Source of the DNA: Leisingera sp. SS27 | GTDB taxonomy: Bacteria; Pseudomonadota; Alphaproteobacteria; Rhodobacterales; Rhodobacteraceae | Length of the DNA: 64,000 nucleotides | NCBI RefSeq assembly: GCF_028368855.1 | Contig: NZ_JAQNCY010000003.1 | Span: 248,001-312,000 of the forward strand | Reading direction: 5' to 3' | Shown: positions 1-9,029 of the stretch, in pieces | Position numbering within the stretch: position 1 is the stretch's first letter | How the letters are laid out: each line of letters starts with the position of its first letter | Program-made: the position numbers and the translations under genes | The notes under the pieces: model-generated | What the model was told of the DNA's origin: nothing | The model's input: only the letters and a program-made list of their open reading frames with translations | Database searches by the model: none

Positions 1-102
1 CCGCTGGACCTGGATCACGACAATATCTGGACCCTGCACCCCAACTACCCCCTGGAACGGCTGCCGGATCTGGAACTGGATTTTGTGCAGGAGCGCCGCT
101 GA
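1..102 (+). CDS. C-terminal fragment of an unidentified protein
   Basis: Frame 1 is open from the window edge to a TGA at 100-102 and encodes the last 33 residues of a protein ending in VQERR. The fragment is acidic and proline-containing, with no motif I recognise. The gene begins outside the window, so its function cannot be inferred. Confidence 0.5.
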   Translation, partial: PLDLDHDNIWTLHPNYPLERLPDLELDFVQERR

Positions 103-169
103 TTGAGAGCAGGCCGGGGCCCGAAAAATTCACTGGCGGGCGTTGCCATTACGCGGTAGCTGCCTTCCT

Positions 170-1027
170 ATGCGCCTGTTTCTTCTCGTCTCTCTCACCA
201 TGGCAGCCTTTGCCGCGAACTCCATTCTCAGCCGGCTGGCGATCGGGGCCGGGCATATGGATGCGGGCAGCTTTGGCCTGCTGCGGCTGGCTTCAGGGGC
301 GGCCATGCTGGTAATTCTGTGCCGGATGCAGGGGCTGGCGGTGCGGCAGGATTTGCGGGCGAGCCTGCAGGGCGGGGCGGCGCTGACACTTTATATCGCG
401 GGGTTTTCGCTGGCCTATCAGCAGCTTGATGCAGGCCTTGGCGCGCTGGTGCTGTTCGGGGTGGTGCAGGTCACGATGTTCTTGTGGGGCGCGCTGCGCG
501 GCACGCCTGTCAGCGGCGGCCAGGTGGCGGGTGCGCTGCTGGCCTTTCTGGGGCTTGCCTATGTGGTCTGGCCCGATGGCTCTGGCACGGCGCCCCTGGG
601 GGCGTCGCTGCTGATGGCGGCGGCGGGGCTGGGATGGGGGATCTACAGCATATTGGGGCGCGGCGCGGCGCAGCCGCTGGCGGCGACGGCGGTGAATTTC
701 CTGTGGTCCACGGCGATGTTCCTGCCGGTTGCCCTGTGGCTGGGCGGCGGCACGGTAAGCCTTTATGGCGCAGTGCTGGCGGCGCTGTCAGGCGCGGTGA
801 CCTCCGGCATCGGCTACGCGCTGTGGTACCGGCTGCTGCCGCAGATCCTGCCGGCAGTGGCCGCCACCGTGCAGCTGAGCGTGCCGGTGATCGCGATCCT
901 GGCCGGGGCGGCGCTGCTGGGTGAGGCGATCGGCTTGCGGCTGGTCTTTGGCAGCGCGGCGGTCCTGGGCGGCATCGCGCTGGTGGTGCTGCGGGCGCCT
1001 GCACACAAAGCTTTGGCGGCGAAGTAG
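170..1027 (+). CDS. DMT/EamA-family membrane transporter
   Basis: A 285-residue hydrophobic protein with about ten predicted membrane segments in two five-helix halves, the usual EamA (drug/metabolite transporter) layout. It sits in the inner membrane and probably exports a small metabolite; the substrate cannot be read from the sequence. The second half carries the typical stretch around [16 protein letters not shown], where family members have a conserved proline and glutamate. I chose the ATG at 170 (MRLFLLVS) because the frame upstream opens only with a TTG at 143 and adds a charged, non-membrane leader. It is followed by a short gap and a secreted hydrolase on the same strand. Confidence 0.85.
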   Translation: MRLFLLVSLTMAAFAANSILSRLAIGAGHMDAGSFGLLRLASGAAMLVILCRMQGLAVRQDLRASLQGGAALTLYIAGFSLAYQQLDAGLGALVLFGVVQVTMFLWGALRGTPVSGGQVAGALLAFLGLAYVVWPDGSGTAPLGASLLMAAAGLGWGIYSILGRGAAQPLAATAVNFLWSTAMFLPVALWLGGGTVSLYGAVLAALSGAVTSGIGYALWYRLLPQILPAVAATVQLSVPVIAILAGAALLGEAIGLRLVFGSAAVLGGIALVVLRAPAHKALAAK

Positions 1028-1073
1028 GAACCGGGGGCTTCCCTGTGCCGCCGCTTGCGCTTATCTGGGCGTC

Positions 1074-1850
1074 ATGCGTGATGTTCTGAAATCCCTGTTG
1101 ACCGCTGCTGCGGTGCTGCTGCCGCTGCCTGCGGCGGCTGATTGCGTGATCCTGCTGCACGGGCTGGCGCGTTCAGAGACCTCCTTTGCGGTGATGGAGG
1201 AGGTGCTGCAATCGCGCGGGTTTGACGTGGTGCGGCCCGGCTATGCCTCTACCGAACAGCCGGTTGAAGTGCTGGCAGAGCAGACCTTGCCTGCGGCTTT
1301 TGCAGACTGCGGCGGGCAGAGAACCCATGTTGTGACCCACTCGATGGGGGGCATTCTGCTGCGCCACTGGCTGCGGGGCAACTGGCCGGAAAACCTGGGC
1401 CGCGTGGTGATGATGGGACCGCCCAATCAGGGCAGCGAGCTGGTGGATGAACTGGGCGATTGGGAGGTTTTCGGCTATCTGAACGGCCCCGCCGGGCTGC
1501 AGCTGGGAACCGGAGAGGACAGCCTGCCGAAGCAATTGCCGGAGGTGGGGTTCGAGCTGGGGGTGATTGCCGGCAGCGAGACACTGAACCCGGTGTTCTC
1601 CGCGCTGATCCCCGGTGCAGATGACGGCAAGGTGTCGGTGGAGAGCACCAAGGTTGCGGGCATGGCGGCGCATCTGACGTTGCCGGTCACCCATACCTAC
1701 ATGATGAACAACCCGCAGGTGATGGCGCAGGCGCTGCATTTCCTGGAGGAGGGGAGGTTTGAGCCCGGCCTGGGCTGGCTGGCGGCAGTGGAAGAAATCA
1801 TTGGCGAGGCCTGCCAGCTGAATGGCGGCTGTGAAGAGGCGGAACAATGA
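1074..1850 (+). CDS. Secreted alpha/beta-hydrolase (lipase-like)
   Basis: A 258-residue protein with an N-terminal signal peptide (hydrophobic core [14 protein letters not shown]) and a lipase-type alpha/beta-hydrolase fold. Visible motifs are the oxyanion-region [10 protein letters not shown] soon after the signal, and the nucleophile elbow VTHSMGG with the predicted catalytic serine. [14 protein letters not shown] also resembles triacylglycerol lipases. The substrate is probably a periplasmic or extracellular ester. The ATG at 1074 was chosen because it begins the signal peptide; the open frame extends further upstream without one. Its stop overlaps the phnM start by four bases, which suggests translational coupling with an otherwise unrelated enzyme. 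Confidence 0.85.
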   Translation: MRDVLKSLLTAAAVLLPLPAAADCVILLHGLARSETSFAVMEEVLQSRGFDVVRPGYASTEQPVEVLAEQTLPAAFADCGGQRTHVVTHSMGGILLRHWLRGNWPENLGRVVMMGPPNQGSELVDELGDWEVFGYLNGPAGLQLGTGEDSLPKQLPEVGFELGVIAGSETLNPVFSALIPGADDGKVSVESTKVAGMAAHLTLPVTHTYMMNNPQVMAQALHFLEEGRFEPGLGWLAAVEEIIGEACQLNGGCEEAEQ

Positions 1851-2995
1851 CGTTGGAACTGACGCTGCAGGGCGGCGATGTGCTGCGTCCCGGCGGGCTG
1901 GAAACAGCTGGTGAGATCGCCATCGCGGGTGGTCTTGTGGCGGATGCGCCTGCCGGGCGGGTTGTGGATCTGTCAGGCTATCTGGTGCTGCCGGGGATCG
2001 TGGACGCCCATGGCGACGGGTTTGAGCGCCACCTGGCGCCGCGCCGGGGCGCTATGAAGCAGATGGCCGAAGGCGTGGTCGCTGCCGAGGCGGAGCTGGC
2101 CGCCAACGGGATCACCACCGCGGTGCTGGCGCAGTTCTATTCCTGGGAGGGCGGCCTGCGCGGCCCTGAGTTTGCGGCGCAGGTGTTTGAGGGCATCCAG
2201 GCGGTGCGCGGCTCTGTCGTGACCGATCTGATGCCGCAGCTGCGGTTCGAGATCCACATGCTTGAGGATTACGCCGGGCTGGCTGCGAAGGTGGCAGGCT
2301 GGCAGGTGCCTTATGTGGTGTTCAACGACCACCTGCCGCATGAGCGGCTGGCGCAAGGCAAGAAGCCGCCGCGGCTGACCGGCCAGGCGCTGAAGGCGGG
2401 GCGCAACCCGGAGGTGCACTGGCAGATGCTGAAGGACATGCATGCGCGCCGGGATGAGGTGCCGGGCCGATTGGACGCGCTCTGTGCGGAGCTGGCGGAG
2501 ATGGGCATGCGCCTCGGCAGCCATGATGACCAGACGGCTGAAGACCGCGCGATCTGGCGCGAACGGGGTGCGCGGATTTCCGAATTCCCCGAGACGCTGG
2601 AGGCGGCGGAGGCCGCGTGTGCCGGTGGCGATCCGGCGATCCTCGGCTCACCCAACGTGGTGCGGGGCGGCTCGCACAAGGGCAATGCCTCCGCCGTGGA
2701 GCTGATTGCCATGGGGCTGTGTGACGCGCTCGCCTCGGATTACCACTACCCCAGCCCGCGCCGTGCGGCGCTGATGCTGGAACGCACTGGCCTGCTGGAT
2801 CTGGCAGGCGCCTGGCGGCTGGTCTCGGAAGGGCCTGCGCAGCTGTTGGGCCTCACCGACCGCGGCACGCTGGAAGCGGGGAAGCGCGCCGATATCGTGG
2901 TGCTGGACAAGCAGACCCAGCGGGTTGCGGCGACAATTGCCGGCGGGCGCATCAGCTATATGGCCGGGGATGTGGCGGGGCGTTTCATCGCCTGA
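1847..2995 (+). CDS. phnM: Alpha-D-ribose 1-methylphosphonate 5-triphosphate diphosphatase, PhnM-like
   Basis: A 382-residue amidohydrolase-superfamily protein matching PhnM. In the carbon-phosphorus lyase pathway, PhnM removes pyrophosphate from ribose-methylphosphonate triphosphate. Metal-site features are [13 protein letters not shown] near residue 50, the mid-protein histidine in [22 protein letters not shown], and [10 protein letters not shown] with a late aspartate. The C-terminus has [15 protein letters not shown], typical of amidohydrolases. Usual length is about 380 residues. No other phn gene is in the window, so this copy is detached from a C-P lyase operon, and its ATG overlaps the stop of the lipase-like gene. 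Family assignment is strong; role in this context is uncertain. Confidence 0.88.
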   Translation: MTLELTLQGGDVLRPGGLETAGEIAIAGGLVADAPAGRVVDLSGYLVLPGIVDAHGDGFERHLAPRRGAMKQMAEGVVAAEAELAANGITTAVLAQFYSWEGGLRGPEFAAQVFEGIQAVRGSVVTDLMPQLRFEIHMLEDYAGLAAKVAGWQVPYVVFNDHLPHERLAQGKKPPRLTGQALKAGRNPEVHWQMLKDMHARRDEVPGRLDALCAELAEMGMRLGSHDDQTAEDRAIWRERGARISEFPETLEAAEAACAGGDPAILGSPNVVRGGSHKGNASAVELIAMGLCDALASDYHYPSPRRAALMLERTGLLDLAGAWRLVSEGPAQLLGLTDRGTLEAGKRADIVVLDKQTQRVAATIAGGRISYMAGDVAGRFIA

Positions 2996-3122
2996 GGGGG
3001 GGGGGCGCCGCGCATCAGGCCGGATGGCCCTCTTTGCGGCGCGTGAAACCGGCGGGGCCGCTTTCACTGCCATCTCATATCCAGGCCGGCCGCTTCTTTC
3101 TGGTCAGAAGTACCCCGGGGGT

Positions 3123-3141
3123 CTGGGGGCAGCGCCCCCAG
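3123..3141. terminator. GC-rich hairpin downstream of purK
   Basis: CTGGGGGC and its exact complement GCCCCCAG are separated by three bases, just past the purK stop and preceded by CCCCGGGGGT. The stem sits between convergent phnM (+) and purK (-) and has no strong T-run. It could be a terminator or a dispersed palindromic repeat. Confidence 0.5.
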
Positions 3142-3143
3142 CC

Positions 3144-4232
3144 TTAGCTCTGCGGTTTCTGCACCCGGTTCACATGGCCCATCTTGCGGCCCGGTTTGGC
3201 CTCTTCCTTGCCGTAGAGGTGGAGGGCGCAGTCCGCCTCTTTCGCCAGTTCGGGGATGCGGTCCACGTCGTCGCCGATCAGGTTTTCCATCACCACGTCC
3301 GAATGCCGCTGGCCGTCGCCCAAAGGCCATCCGGCAACCGCGCGGATGTGCTGTTCGAACTGGTCGACGGTGCAGCCGTTCTGGGTCCAATGGCCGGAGT
3401 TGTGGACGCGCGGGGCGATCTCGTTGACGATCAGGCCTTGGGGTGTGACGAAAAGCTCGACACCCAGAACGCCGACATAATCCAGCGCATTCAGGATCTT
3501 GCCCGCCATCAGTACCGCGTCCATGCGCTGGCCTGTGCTCAGTTTGGCAGGCACGGTGGTGGTGTGCAGGATGCCATCGCGGTGGATGTTCTCGCCGGGG
3601 TCGAAACAGGCAATCTCGCCAGTTGTGCCGCGGGCAGCAATGACCGAGACCTCGTGGCTGAAATTGACAAAGCCTTCGAGGATCGAGGGCGCGCCTGCCA
3701 TGGCGGCGAGCGCTTCGCCCGCGTCGTCAGCCGCTTTGATGCGGGCCTGGCCCTTGCCGTCATAGCCGAAGCGGCGGGTTTTCAGGATCGACGGCGCGCC
3801 GATCTCTGCCAGGGCGGCATCCAGGCTGGCCTGGTCGGTGATGTCGGCAAAGGGCGCGGTCTGCAGGCCGAGGTCCTGCAGGAAGGTCTTTTCCGTCAGC
3901 CGGTCCTGGCTGATCCGCAGCGCCTCGCGGCCCGGGCGGATCGGCTTTTGCGATTCCAGCAGGTCCAGCGCGGAGGTCGGGATGTTCTCGAACTCATAGG
4001 TGATCACATCGACCGAGGCGGCAAAGGCGGCCAGCGCCTCGGCATCCTCGTAGCCTGCGGTGGTCACGCGGTCTGCGACATGGCCCGCGGGCGGGTTGGC
4101 GCCGGGTTCAAAGATATGGGTCTTGAAGCCGAGGCGGGAGGCCGCAACCGAGAGCATCCGGCCGAGCTGGCCGCCGCCGAGGATGCCGATAGTGGCGCCC
4201 GGTTTCAAAGCCTGCGCGAGGGGATCAGTCAT
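3144..4232 (-). CDS. purK: 5-(carboxyamino)imidazole ribonucleotide synthase
   Basis: A 362-residue ATP-grasp enzyme that uses ATP and bicarbonate to convert AIR to N5-CAIR in de novo purine synthesis. The N-terminal [13 protein letters not shown] is the classic PurK start of the Rossmann-like domain. The ATP-grasp core follows with [14 protein letters not shown] near residue 150 and [32 protein letters not shown] is the family signature near residue 270. Length is normal. It lies directly downstream of purE and overlaps it by eight bases, a standard purEK operon. Confidence 0.97.
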   Translation of the reverse strand: MTDPLAQALKPGATIGILGGGQLGRMLSVAASRLGFKTHIFEPGANPPAGHVADRVTTAGYEDAEALAAFAASVDVITYEFENIPTSALDLLESQKPIRPGREALRISQDRLTEKTFLQDLGLQTAPFADITDQASLDAALAEIGAPSILKTRRFGYDGKGQARIKAADDAGEALAAMAGAPSILEGFVNFSHEVSVIAARGTTGEIACFDPGENIHRDGILHTTTVPAKLSTGQRMDAVLMAGKILNALDYVGVLGVELFVTPQGLIVNEIAPRVHNSGHWTQNGCTVDQFEQHIRAVAGWPLGDGQRHSDVVMENLIGDDVDRIPELAKEADCALHLYGKEEAKPGRKMGHVNRVQKPQS

Positions 4233-4713
4233 CGGAAGGTTCCTCGGGGATGGAGGCAGAAAGGGCGTCGCGCCAATCGTCCAGCCGCTGGGCCAGCGCG
4301 GGATCTTGCAGCGCCAGGATGCCCGCGGCCATCAGGCCTGCGTTGGCGGCGCCGGCGGAGCCGATCGCCATGGTGGCAACCGGGAAGCCCTTGGGCATCT
4401 GCACGATGGAATAGAGCGAGTCGACGCCGGACAGGGCGCGGGTCTGGACCGGGACGCCGACCACCGGCACCCTAGTCTTGGAGGCGACCATTCCGGGCAG
4501 GTGGGCGGCCCCGCCGGCGCCTGCGATGATCACCTGCAGGCCGCGGTCCGCCGCGGATTTGCCGTAGCTCCACAGCCGGTCCGGAGTGCGGTGGGCGGAG
4601 ACGATCTTGGCCTCGTATTCAACGCCCAGTTCATCGAGGATATTGGCGGCTTCCTTCATGGTGGGCCAGTCGGATTGGCTGCCCATGATGATGCCCACTT
4701 TGATGTCACCCAT
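4225..4713 (-). CDS. purE: N5-carboxyaminoimidazole ribonucleotide mutase
   Basis: A 162-residue class I PurE that moves the carboxylate of N5-CAIR to C4 to give CAIR. The N-terminal [14 protein letters not shown] is the nucleotide-binding motif. [14 protein letters not shown] and [16 protein letters not shown] carry the conserved histidines. [23 protein letters not shown] completes the family pattern. It is the first gene of the purEK pair and overlaps purK by eight bases. I saw no purine riboswitch-like structure in the roughly 290 bases upstream. Confidence 0.97.
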   Translation of the reverse strand: MGDIKVGIIMGSQSDWPTMKEAANILDELGVEYEAKIVSAHRTPDRLWSYGKSAADRGLQVIIAGAGGAAHLPGMVASKTRVPVVGVPVQTRALSGVDSLYSIVQMPKGFPVATMAIGSAGAANAGLMAAGILALQDPALAQRLDDWRDALSASIPEEPSDD

Positions 4714-5007
4714 GGATGGTGGCTCCTGTCGCGGCTTGTGGAGCGCGCACTATAGGGAAAGTTGCGGTTTTCGCAATGCGGGCCGGGCGGGAAAACCGCG
4801 GGATTTGCCCTGTTTTGCGGGGTTTGGCGCTATGCCGCAGGGGATTGGAGGCGGTGGCTCCCGCCCGCGCGGGGATGCAGGCAAGGTGCACCGCCCCCGC
4901 GGTTGGGCGTGGCGCCGCGCCCAGGCGCGGCGCGGGCGCATGCGGCGGGGCTTGCGGGATACTGGGAAGCGGGGCAGGGTGACGGCTGGATCAGGGAGGA
5001 GGTCAAG

Positions 5008-5322
5008 ATGCTGGAACTGCGGCCCAATTGCGAGCTGTGCGACAGGGATCTGCCGCCCGATGCGGCGGATGCGCGGATCTGCAGCTATGAGTGCACCTAT
5101 TGCGCGGACTGTGTGGAGCGGGAGCTGCACAATGTCTGCCCGACCTGCGGCGGCGGTTTTACGCCGCGGCCGGTCCGGCCCAGGCGGGCCTGGCGGGACA
5201 CACTGAAGCTGGGGCTGGAAAACCATCCGCCGTCAACCCGGCGGGTGCATTCGAAGTTCAGCCGCGAGGATATCGCCGCGCATGTGGACCGCATCCGGCA
5301 TCTGAAGCCTGAGGAGCGGTGA
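5008..5322 (+). CDS. DUF1272 domain protein (Cys-rich zinc-ribbon type)
   Basis: A 104-residue protein whose first 60 residues match DUF1272: LELRPNCELCDRDL, CSYECTYCADC and NVCPTCGGGF. Eight or more cysteines in CxxC pairs suggest zinc binding. The C-terminal 45 residues are basic and not recognised. The ATG at 5008 was chosen because AGGGAGGAG stands just before it and the domain begins immediately; the open frame extends upstream as GC-rich noise. It appears to be a single-gene unit closed by a hairpin. Biochemical function is unknown for the family. Confidence 0.8.
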   Translation: MLELRPNCELCDRDLPPDAADARICSYECTYCADCVERELHNVCPTCGGGFTPRPVRPRRAWRDTLKLGLENHPPSTRRVHSKFSREDIAAHVDRIRHLKPEER

Positions 5323-5324
5323 GC

Positions 5325-5344
5325 AGGGCCGCTTGCGCGGCCCT
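5325..5344. terminator. Bidirectional terminator between DUF1272 and uraA
   Basis: AGGGCCGC and GCGGCCCT pair perfectly around a TTGC loop and are followed by a CTCTTTT tract. It starts two bases after the DUF1272 stop and lies just before the end of the convergent permease gene. Confidence 0.75.
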
Positions 5345-5358
5345 GACTCTTTTCAGGA

Positions 5359-6642
5359 TCAGTCCCGCTGCGGCGGCAGGATCAGGTTCAGAAGCAGGCC
5401 CGCAACGCCGGAGAGGCCGATGCCTGCGAGGGTGAAGCCTTCGCCGAATTGCAGCGTGAGACCGCCGAGGCCGATGATCAGCACGGTGGAGATGATCACC
5501 ATATTGCGGGCCTCAGACAGCGCCTCGCCCAGTTTGGCGAGCACCGACAGGCCGACCACGGTGACCATGCCGAACAGAAGGATCATGATGCCGCCCATCA
5601 CCGGCATCGGGATGGTCGAGAGCGCGCCGGAGAGCTTGCCCGCAAAGGAGAGCGCGATGGCAAAGAGTGCGGCCCAGGTCATAATCGCCGGGTTGAAGGC
5701 GCGGGTCAGGGTGACGGCGCCGGTGACCTCGGAATAGGTGGTGTTGGGCGGGCCGCCCAGAAGGCCCGCGGCGGCGGTGGCGAGGCCGTCGCCCAGCATG
5801 GTGTTCTGGATGCCGGGTTTCTCCATGTAGTCGCGCTTGGTCACGCTGGAGATCGCCATGATGTCGCCGAAGTGCTCAATCGCGGGAGCAATGGCGACCG
5901 GCAGGATGAACAGGATGGCGGCGAGGTTGAACTCGGGCGCGACAAAGCCCGGCACCTTGAACCAAGGGGCATCCGCCAGCGGGGCGGTGTTGACCAGTGT
6001 CTCGCCAGAGACGGCGCCGATCACCAGCGCGGCGATGTAGCCCGCGGCAACGCCTGCCAGGATTGGCACCACCCGCATGATGCCGCGGCCCAGGATCGCA
6101 GTCAGCATGGTGGCCCCCAGCGAGATGGCAGCGAGCAGCAGGGCGGTGTTGCGCGGCATCACCTGGGTGTCGCCCGCCAGGCCGGTGGCCATGTTGACCG
6201 CAACCGGCGCCAGCGACAGGCCGATCACCATGATGACGGGGCCGACCACGACCGGCGGCAGCAGCCGGTGCAGGAAGCCTGCGCCAAAGGCGCGGATGGC
6301 AAAGGAGAGCGCGACATACAAGAGGCCCGCCGCGGCGAGGCCGCCGGTGGTGGCGGCCATGCCCCAGGTCTGCACGCCGTAGATGATCGGCGCGATGAAG
6401 GCGAAGGAGGACGCGAGGAACACCGGCACCTGGCCGCGGGTGACGATCTGGAAGATCAGCGTTCCAAGCCCAGCGGTAAACAGCGCGACGCTGGGGTCAA
6501 GGCCTGTCAGCAGCGGCACCAGCACCAGCGCGCCGAAGGCGACAAACAGCATCTGGGCGCCGATGAGGGCTTGTTTCGGGGTCAACTTATAGTCGGTGCT
6601 CTGGCTGGGAGGCGCAGAAGTGGGGTCGCTTGCGGAGGTCAT
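5359..6642 (-). CDS. uraA: Uracil/xanthine permease, NCS2 family
   Basis: A 427-residue inner-membrane protein with about 14 hydrophobic segments. It matches the uracil branch of nucleobase:cation symporters (NCS2). The signature [14 protein letters not shown] holds the substrate-binding glutamate in the TM8 region, and [19 protein letters not shown] holds the second glutamate in the TM10 region. The N-terminus is soluble and serine-rich. Length is typical of UraA. A RutR-like operator lies about 100 bases upstream of the start, consistent with pyrimidine-responsive control. Uracil is the most likely substrate, but xanthine cannot be excluded by eye. Confidence 0.9.
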   Translation of the reverse strand: MTSASDPTSAPPSQSTDYKLTPKQALIGAQMLFVAFGALVLVPLLTGLDPSVALFTAGLGTLIFQIVTRGQVPVFLASSFAFIAPIIYGVQTWGMAATTGGLAAAGLLYVALSFAIRAFGAGFLHRLLPPVVVGPVIMVIGLSLAPVAVNMATGLAGDTQVMPRNTALLLAAISLGATMLTAILGRGIMRVVPILAGVAAGYIAALVIGAVSGETLVNTAPLADAPWFKVPGFVAPEFNLAAILFILPVAIAPAIEHFGDIMAISSVTKRDYMEKPGIQNTMLGDGLATAAAGLLGGPPNTTYSEVTGAVTLTRAFNPAIMTWAALFAIALSFAGKLSGALSTIPMPVMGGIMILLFGMVTVVGLSVLAKLGEALSEARNMVIISTVLIIGLGGLTLQFGEGFTLAGIGLSGVAGLLLNLILPPQRD

Positions 6643-6738
6643 TTTCGTTCTTTTCCCGGATCCTTGAAGTCTTTTTGCGGCAAGCTGATGCAGGTGCCGC
6701 GGGCAAAATTGTGCTGCTCCTAAACGGAAAATCCCGCT

Positions 6739-6754
6739 TTGACCATCCGGTCAG
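6739..6754. promoter_or_regulatory. RutR-like operator
   Basis: The 16 bases TTGACCATCCGGTCAG match the RutR consensus TTGACCA-NN-TGGTCAA at 12 of 14 defined positions. The site lies between the permease gene (-) and the divergent flavoprotein gene (+), about 97 bases upstream of the uracil permease start. RutR is the uracil/thymine-responsive repressor of pyrimidine use in proteobacteria. No rutR gene is in this window. Confidence 0.5.
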
Positions 6755-6879
6755 AAGGAGAAACCGCAGGCGCTGGACAGGGTGTCGCAACAGGGGCGGG
6801 CGGATGCCGGTTTTCTGCAAGCTGACGGCACGCGCACAGGGGTTTATCCTTGAGCAAAGCCACTGACGGAACATGCGCC

Positions 6880-8919
6880 ATGAGCCACGACAGCGACCCG
6901 CTCCTCCAGCCCCTGCAGCTGCGCCATCTGACCCTGCGCAACCGGATCATGAGCACGGCGCATGCGCCCTCGTTCCAGGAGGGCGGCCATCCGCGCGACC
7001 GCTACCGGCTGTACCATGAGGAGAAGGCGCGGGGCGGCATTGCGCTGACGATGATCGGCGGGTCGACCAATATCGCGCCGGACAGCCCGTCGGTGTTCGG
7101 GCAGCTGTATGCGGGCGATGACAGCATCATCCCGTGGTTTCAGCGGCTTACGGACGGGGTGCGCAAGCACGGCGCGGCGGTGATGTGCCAGATCACCCAT
7201 ATGGGCCGGCGCACCGCCTGGGACGACGGGCACTGGCTGCCGGTGCTGGGGCCGTCGGGGCGGCGGGAACGGGCGCACCGGGCATTTCCCAAGGTGATGG
7301 AACAGGAGGATATCTCCCGCGTTATCAAGGATTTCGCCGCTGCTGCTGAACGCTGCCGGCAGGGCGGGTTCGACGGGATTGAGCTGCTGTCGCACTCGCA
7401 TCTCTTGGGGCAGTTTCTGTCGCCGCTGGTGAACAATCGCGAGGATGACTACGGCGGGTCTTTCGACAACCGGCTGCGGCTGACGCTGCAGGTGCTGGAG
7501 GCGGTGCGCGCGGCGGTGGGGCCGGATCTGATCCTGGGGATGCGGGTCACGGGGGATGAGCTGGCGGAGGGCGGGCTGAGCGCCGCAGACTGCATCGAGG
7601 CCGCGCAGAAGATTGCCGCCACTGGCGCGGTGGACTTCCTGAACGTGCTGGCGGGGGCGCCGTATGACGATCTGGGACTGGCCGGCTGGGTGGCGCCGAT
7701 GGGCATGCCCGCGGCGCCGGATCTGAATGTGGCGGGCGCGATCCGCGCGGCGGTGGATCTGCCGGTGTTCCATGCGGGCGGGGTGGCGGATATTGCCACC
7801 GCCCGCCATGCCATCCGCGAAGGCCAGGCCGACATGATCGGCATGACCCGTGCCCATATGGCCGACCCCTATCTGGTGGCCAAGCTGCAGCGCGGCGAAG
7901 AGGAGCGCATCCGCCCCTGCGTGGCGCTGGGCTATTGCGTGGACCGGGTCAATCAGGGCAAGCCCGCGGTTTGCGGCCATAACGCGGCGACGGGGCGCGA
8001 GGCAGTCATGCCGCATGTGATTTCCCCCGCGGAGGTGCGGCGCAAGGTGGTGGTGACCGGCGGCGGCCCGGCGGGGCTGGAAGCCGCGCGGGTGGCGGCG
8101 GAACGCGGCCATGATGTGGTGCTGTTTGAGGCCAGCGGCCGTCTGGGCGGGCAGATCGCCTTGGCGGCCAAGGGCATGACACGGCGGCAGATCTGGGGCG
8201 TGGCGGATTGGCTGATCTCAGAGGTGGAGCGGCTGGGTGTGGACGTGCGCCTCAATACTTACGCCGAGGCGGAGGATGTGCTGGCGGAAAGCCCGGACGC
8301 CGTGATCGTGGCGACCGGCGGCTGGCCGGAGACTTTGAACATTCCGGGCGGGCATCTGGTGGTGTCCAGCTGGGAGGTGCTGGGCGGCGAGGCGCGGGTT
8401 TCGGGTGAGGTTTTGCTGCTGGATGAGGTTGGCGACCACGCGGCGCTGGTCTGTGCAGATGTGATGGCGCGGATGGGCTGTGCGGTCACGCTGGCAACGC
8501 CGGACCGTATGGCGGGGCATGATCTGGGGCCGACGAACTCTGCCGTGGTCCTGCGCGATCTGGCGCGGCAGGGGGTGGTGTTCGAGAGTCTGCTGGGGCC
8601 GGTGTCGGTGGCCGCCGAAGGCAACCGCAAACGGGTCACCCTGCGGCATGTGCTGACCGGGGAGGTTACCTGCCGGGTGGTGGACCACGCTGTTTCGGAG
8701 CATGGCGTCACCCCGGCTGAGGATCTGTATCACACATTAAAGCCCAATTCGCGCAATCTGGGGCAGCTGGATCATCAGGAGATGATTGCAGGCCGCAGCC
8801 CTTATGCGGAGGTGAACCCGGCGGGGGCATACTGGCTGGCCCGCGCAGGCGATGCAGTGGCGGGGCGCAATATCCATGCGGCCATCTATGATGCGCTGCG
8901 GCTCTGCAAGGACCTCTGA
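6880..8919 (+). CDS. NADH:flavin oxidoreductase, OYE/2,4-dienoyl-CoA reductase-like (possible N-methyl amine demethylase)
   Basis: A 679-residue, two-part flavoprotein. Residues about 1-370 form an FMN-binding TIM barrel of the old yellow enzyme class, with LRNRIMSTAHAP, CQITHMGRR and SPLVNNREDDYGGSFDNRLR. The C-terminal half is an FAD/NAD(P)-binding module with VVVTGGGPAGLEAARVAA. Between them the cysteine cluster reads C-X5-C-X11-C, lacking the second of the four cysteines that hold the 4Fe-4S centre in FadH and trimethylamine dehydrogenase. Relatives of this size include demethylases of dimethylglycine, stachydrine or N-methylproline, so oxidative demethylation is plausible. The ATG at 6880 is preferred to a TTG at 6850. 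The substrate is unproven. Confidence 0.8.
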   Translation: MSHDSDPLLQPLQLRHLTLRNRIMSTAHAPSFQEGGHPRDRYRLYHEEKARGGIALTMIGGSTNIAPDSPSVFGQLYAGDDSIIPWFQRLTDGVRKHGAAVMCQITHMGRRTAWDDGHWLPVLGPSGRRERAHRAFPKVMEQEDISRVIKDFAAAAERCRQGGFDGIELLSHSHLLGQFLSPLVNNREDDYGGSFDNRLRLTLQVLEAVRAAVGPDLILGMRVTGDELAEGGLSAADCIEAAQKIAATGAVDFLNVLAGAPYDDLGLAGWVAPMGMPAAPDLNVAGAIRAAVDLPVFHAGGVADIATARHAIREGQADMIGMTRAHMADPYLVAKLQRGEEERIRPCVALGYCVDRVNQGKPAVCGHNAATGREAVMPHVISPAEVRRKVVVTGGGPAGLEAARVAAERGHDVVLFEASGRLGGQIALAAKGMTRRQIWGVADWLISEVERLGVDVRLNTYAEAEDVLAESPDAVIVATGGWPETLNIPGGHLVVSSWEVLGGEARVSGEVLLLDEVGDHAALVCADVMARMGCAVTLATPDRMAGHDLGPTNSAVVLRDLARQGVVFESLLGPVSVAAEGNRKRVTLRHVLTGEVTCRVVDHAVSEHGVTPAEDLYHTLKPNSRNLGQLDHQEMIAGRSPYAEVNPAGAYWLARAGDAVAGRNIHAAIYDALRLCKDL

Positions 8920-8940
8920 CGCCTGCCGCATAGAACGCCC

Positions 8941-9002
8941 GCAGCGCGCCGTCAGGCGCGCTGCCAGGCCCAACGCCGTTGCGGCGCAGCTGGCTGCGCC
9001 GC
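8941..9002. repeat. Double palindrome repeat, copy 1
   Basis: There are two successive perfect 10-bp stem-loops. GCAGCGCGCC/GGCGCGCTGC surrounds GTCA (8941-8964) and GCGGCGCAGC/GCTGCGCCGC surrounds TG (8981-9002). They are joined by CAGGCCCAACGCC. The first stem and the joining sequence recur at 11304-11340, so this is a dispersed REP-like element and not only a terminator. It lies between convergent genes. Confidence 0.7.
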
Positions 9003-9029
9003 GCGGAGGGGGGAGCCCCGGCCGGTGCC

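Noticed and set aside
2925-4475. A 516-codon open frame on the + strand
   Set aside because: It is antisense to purK and purE.
4714-5007. Purine riboswitch upstream of purE
   Set aside because: No conserved three-way junction pattern is visible, and the region is mainly GC-rich spacer.
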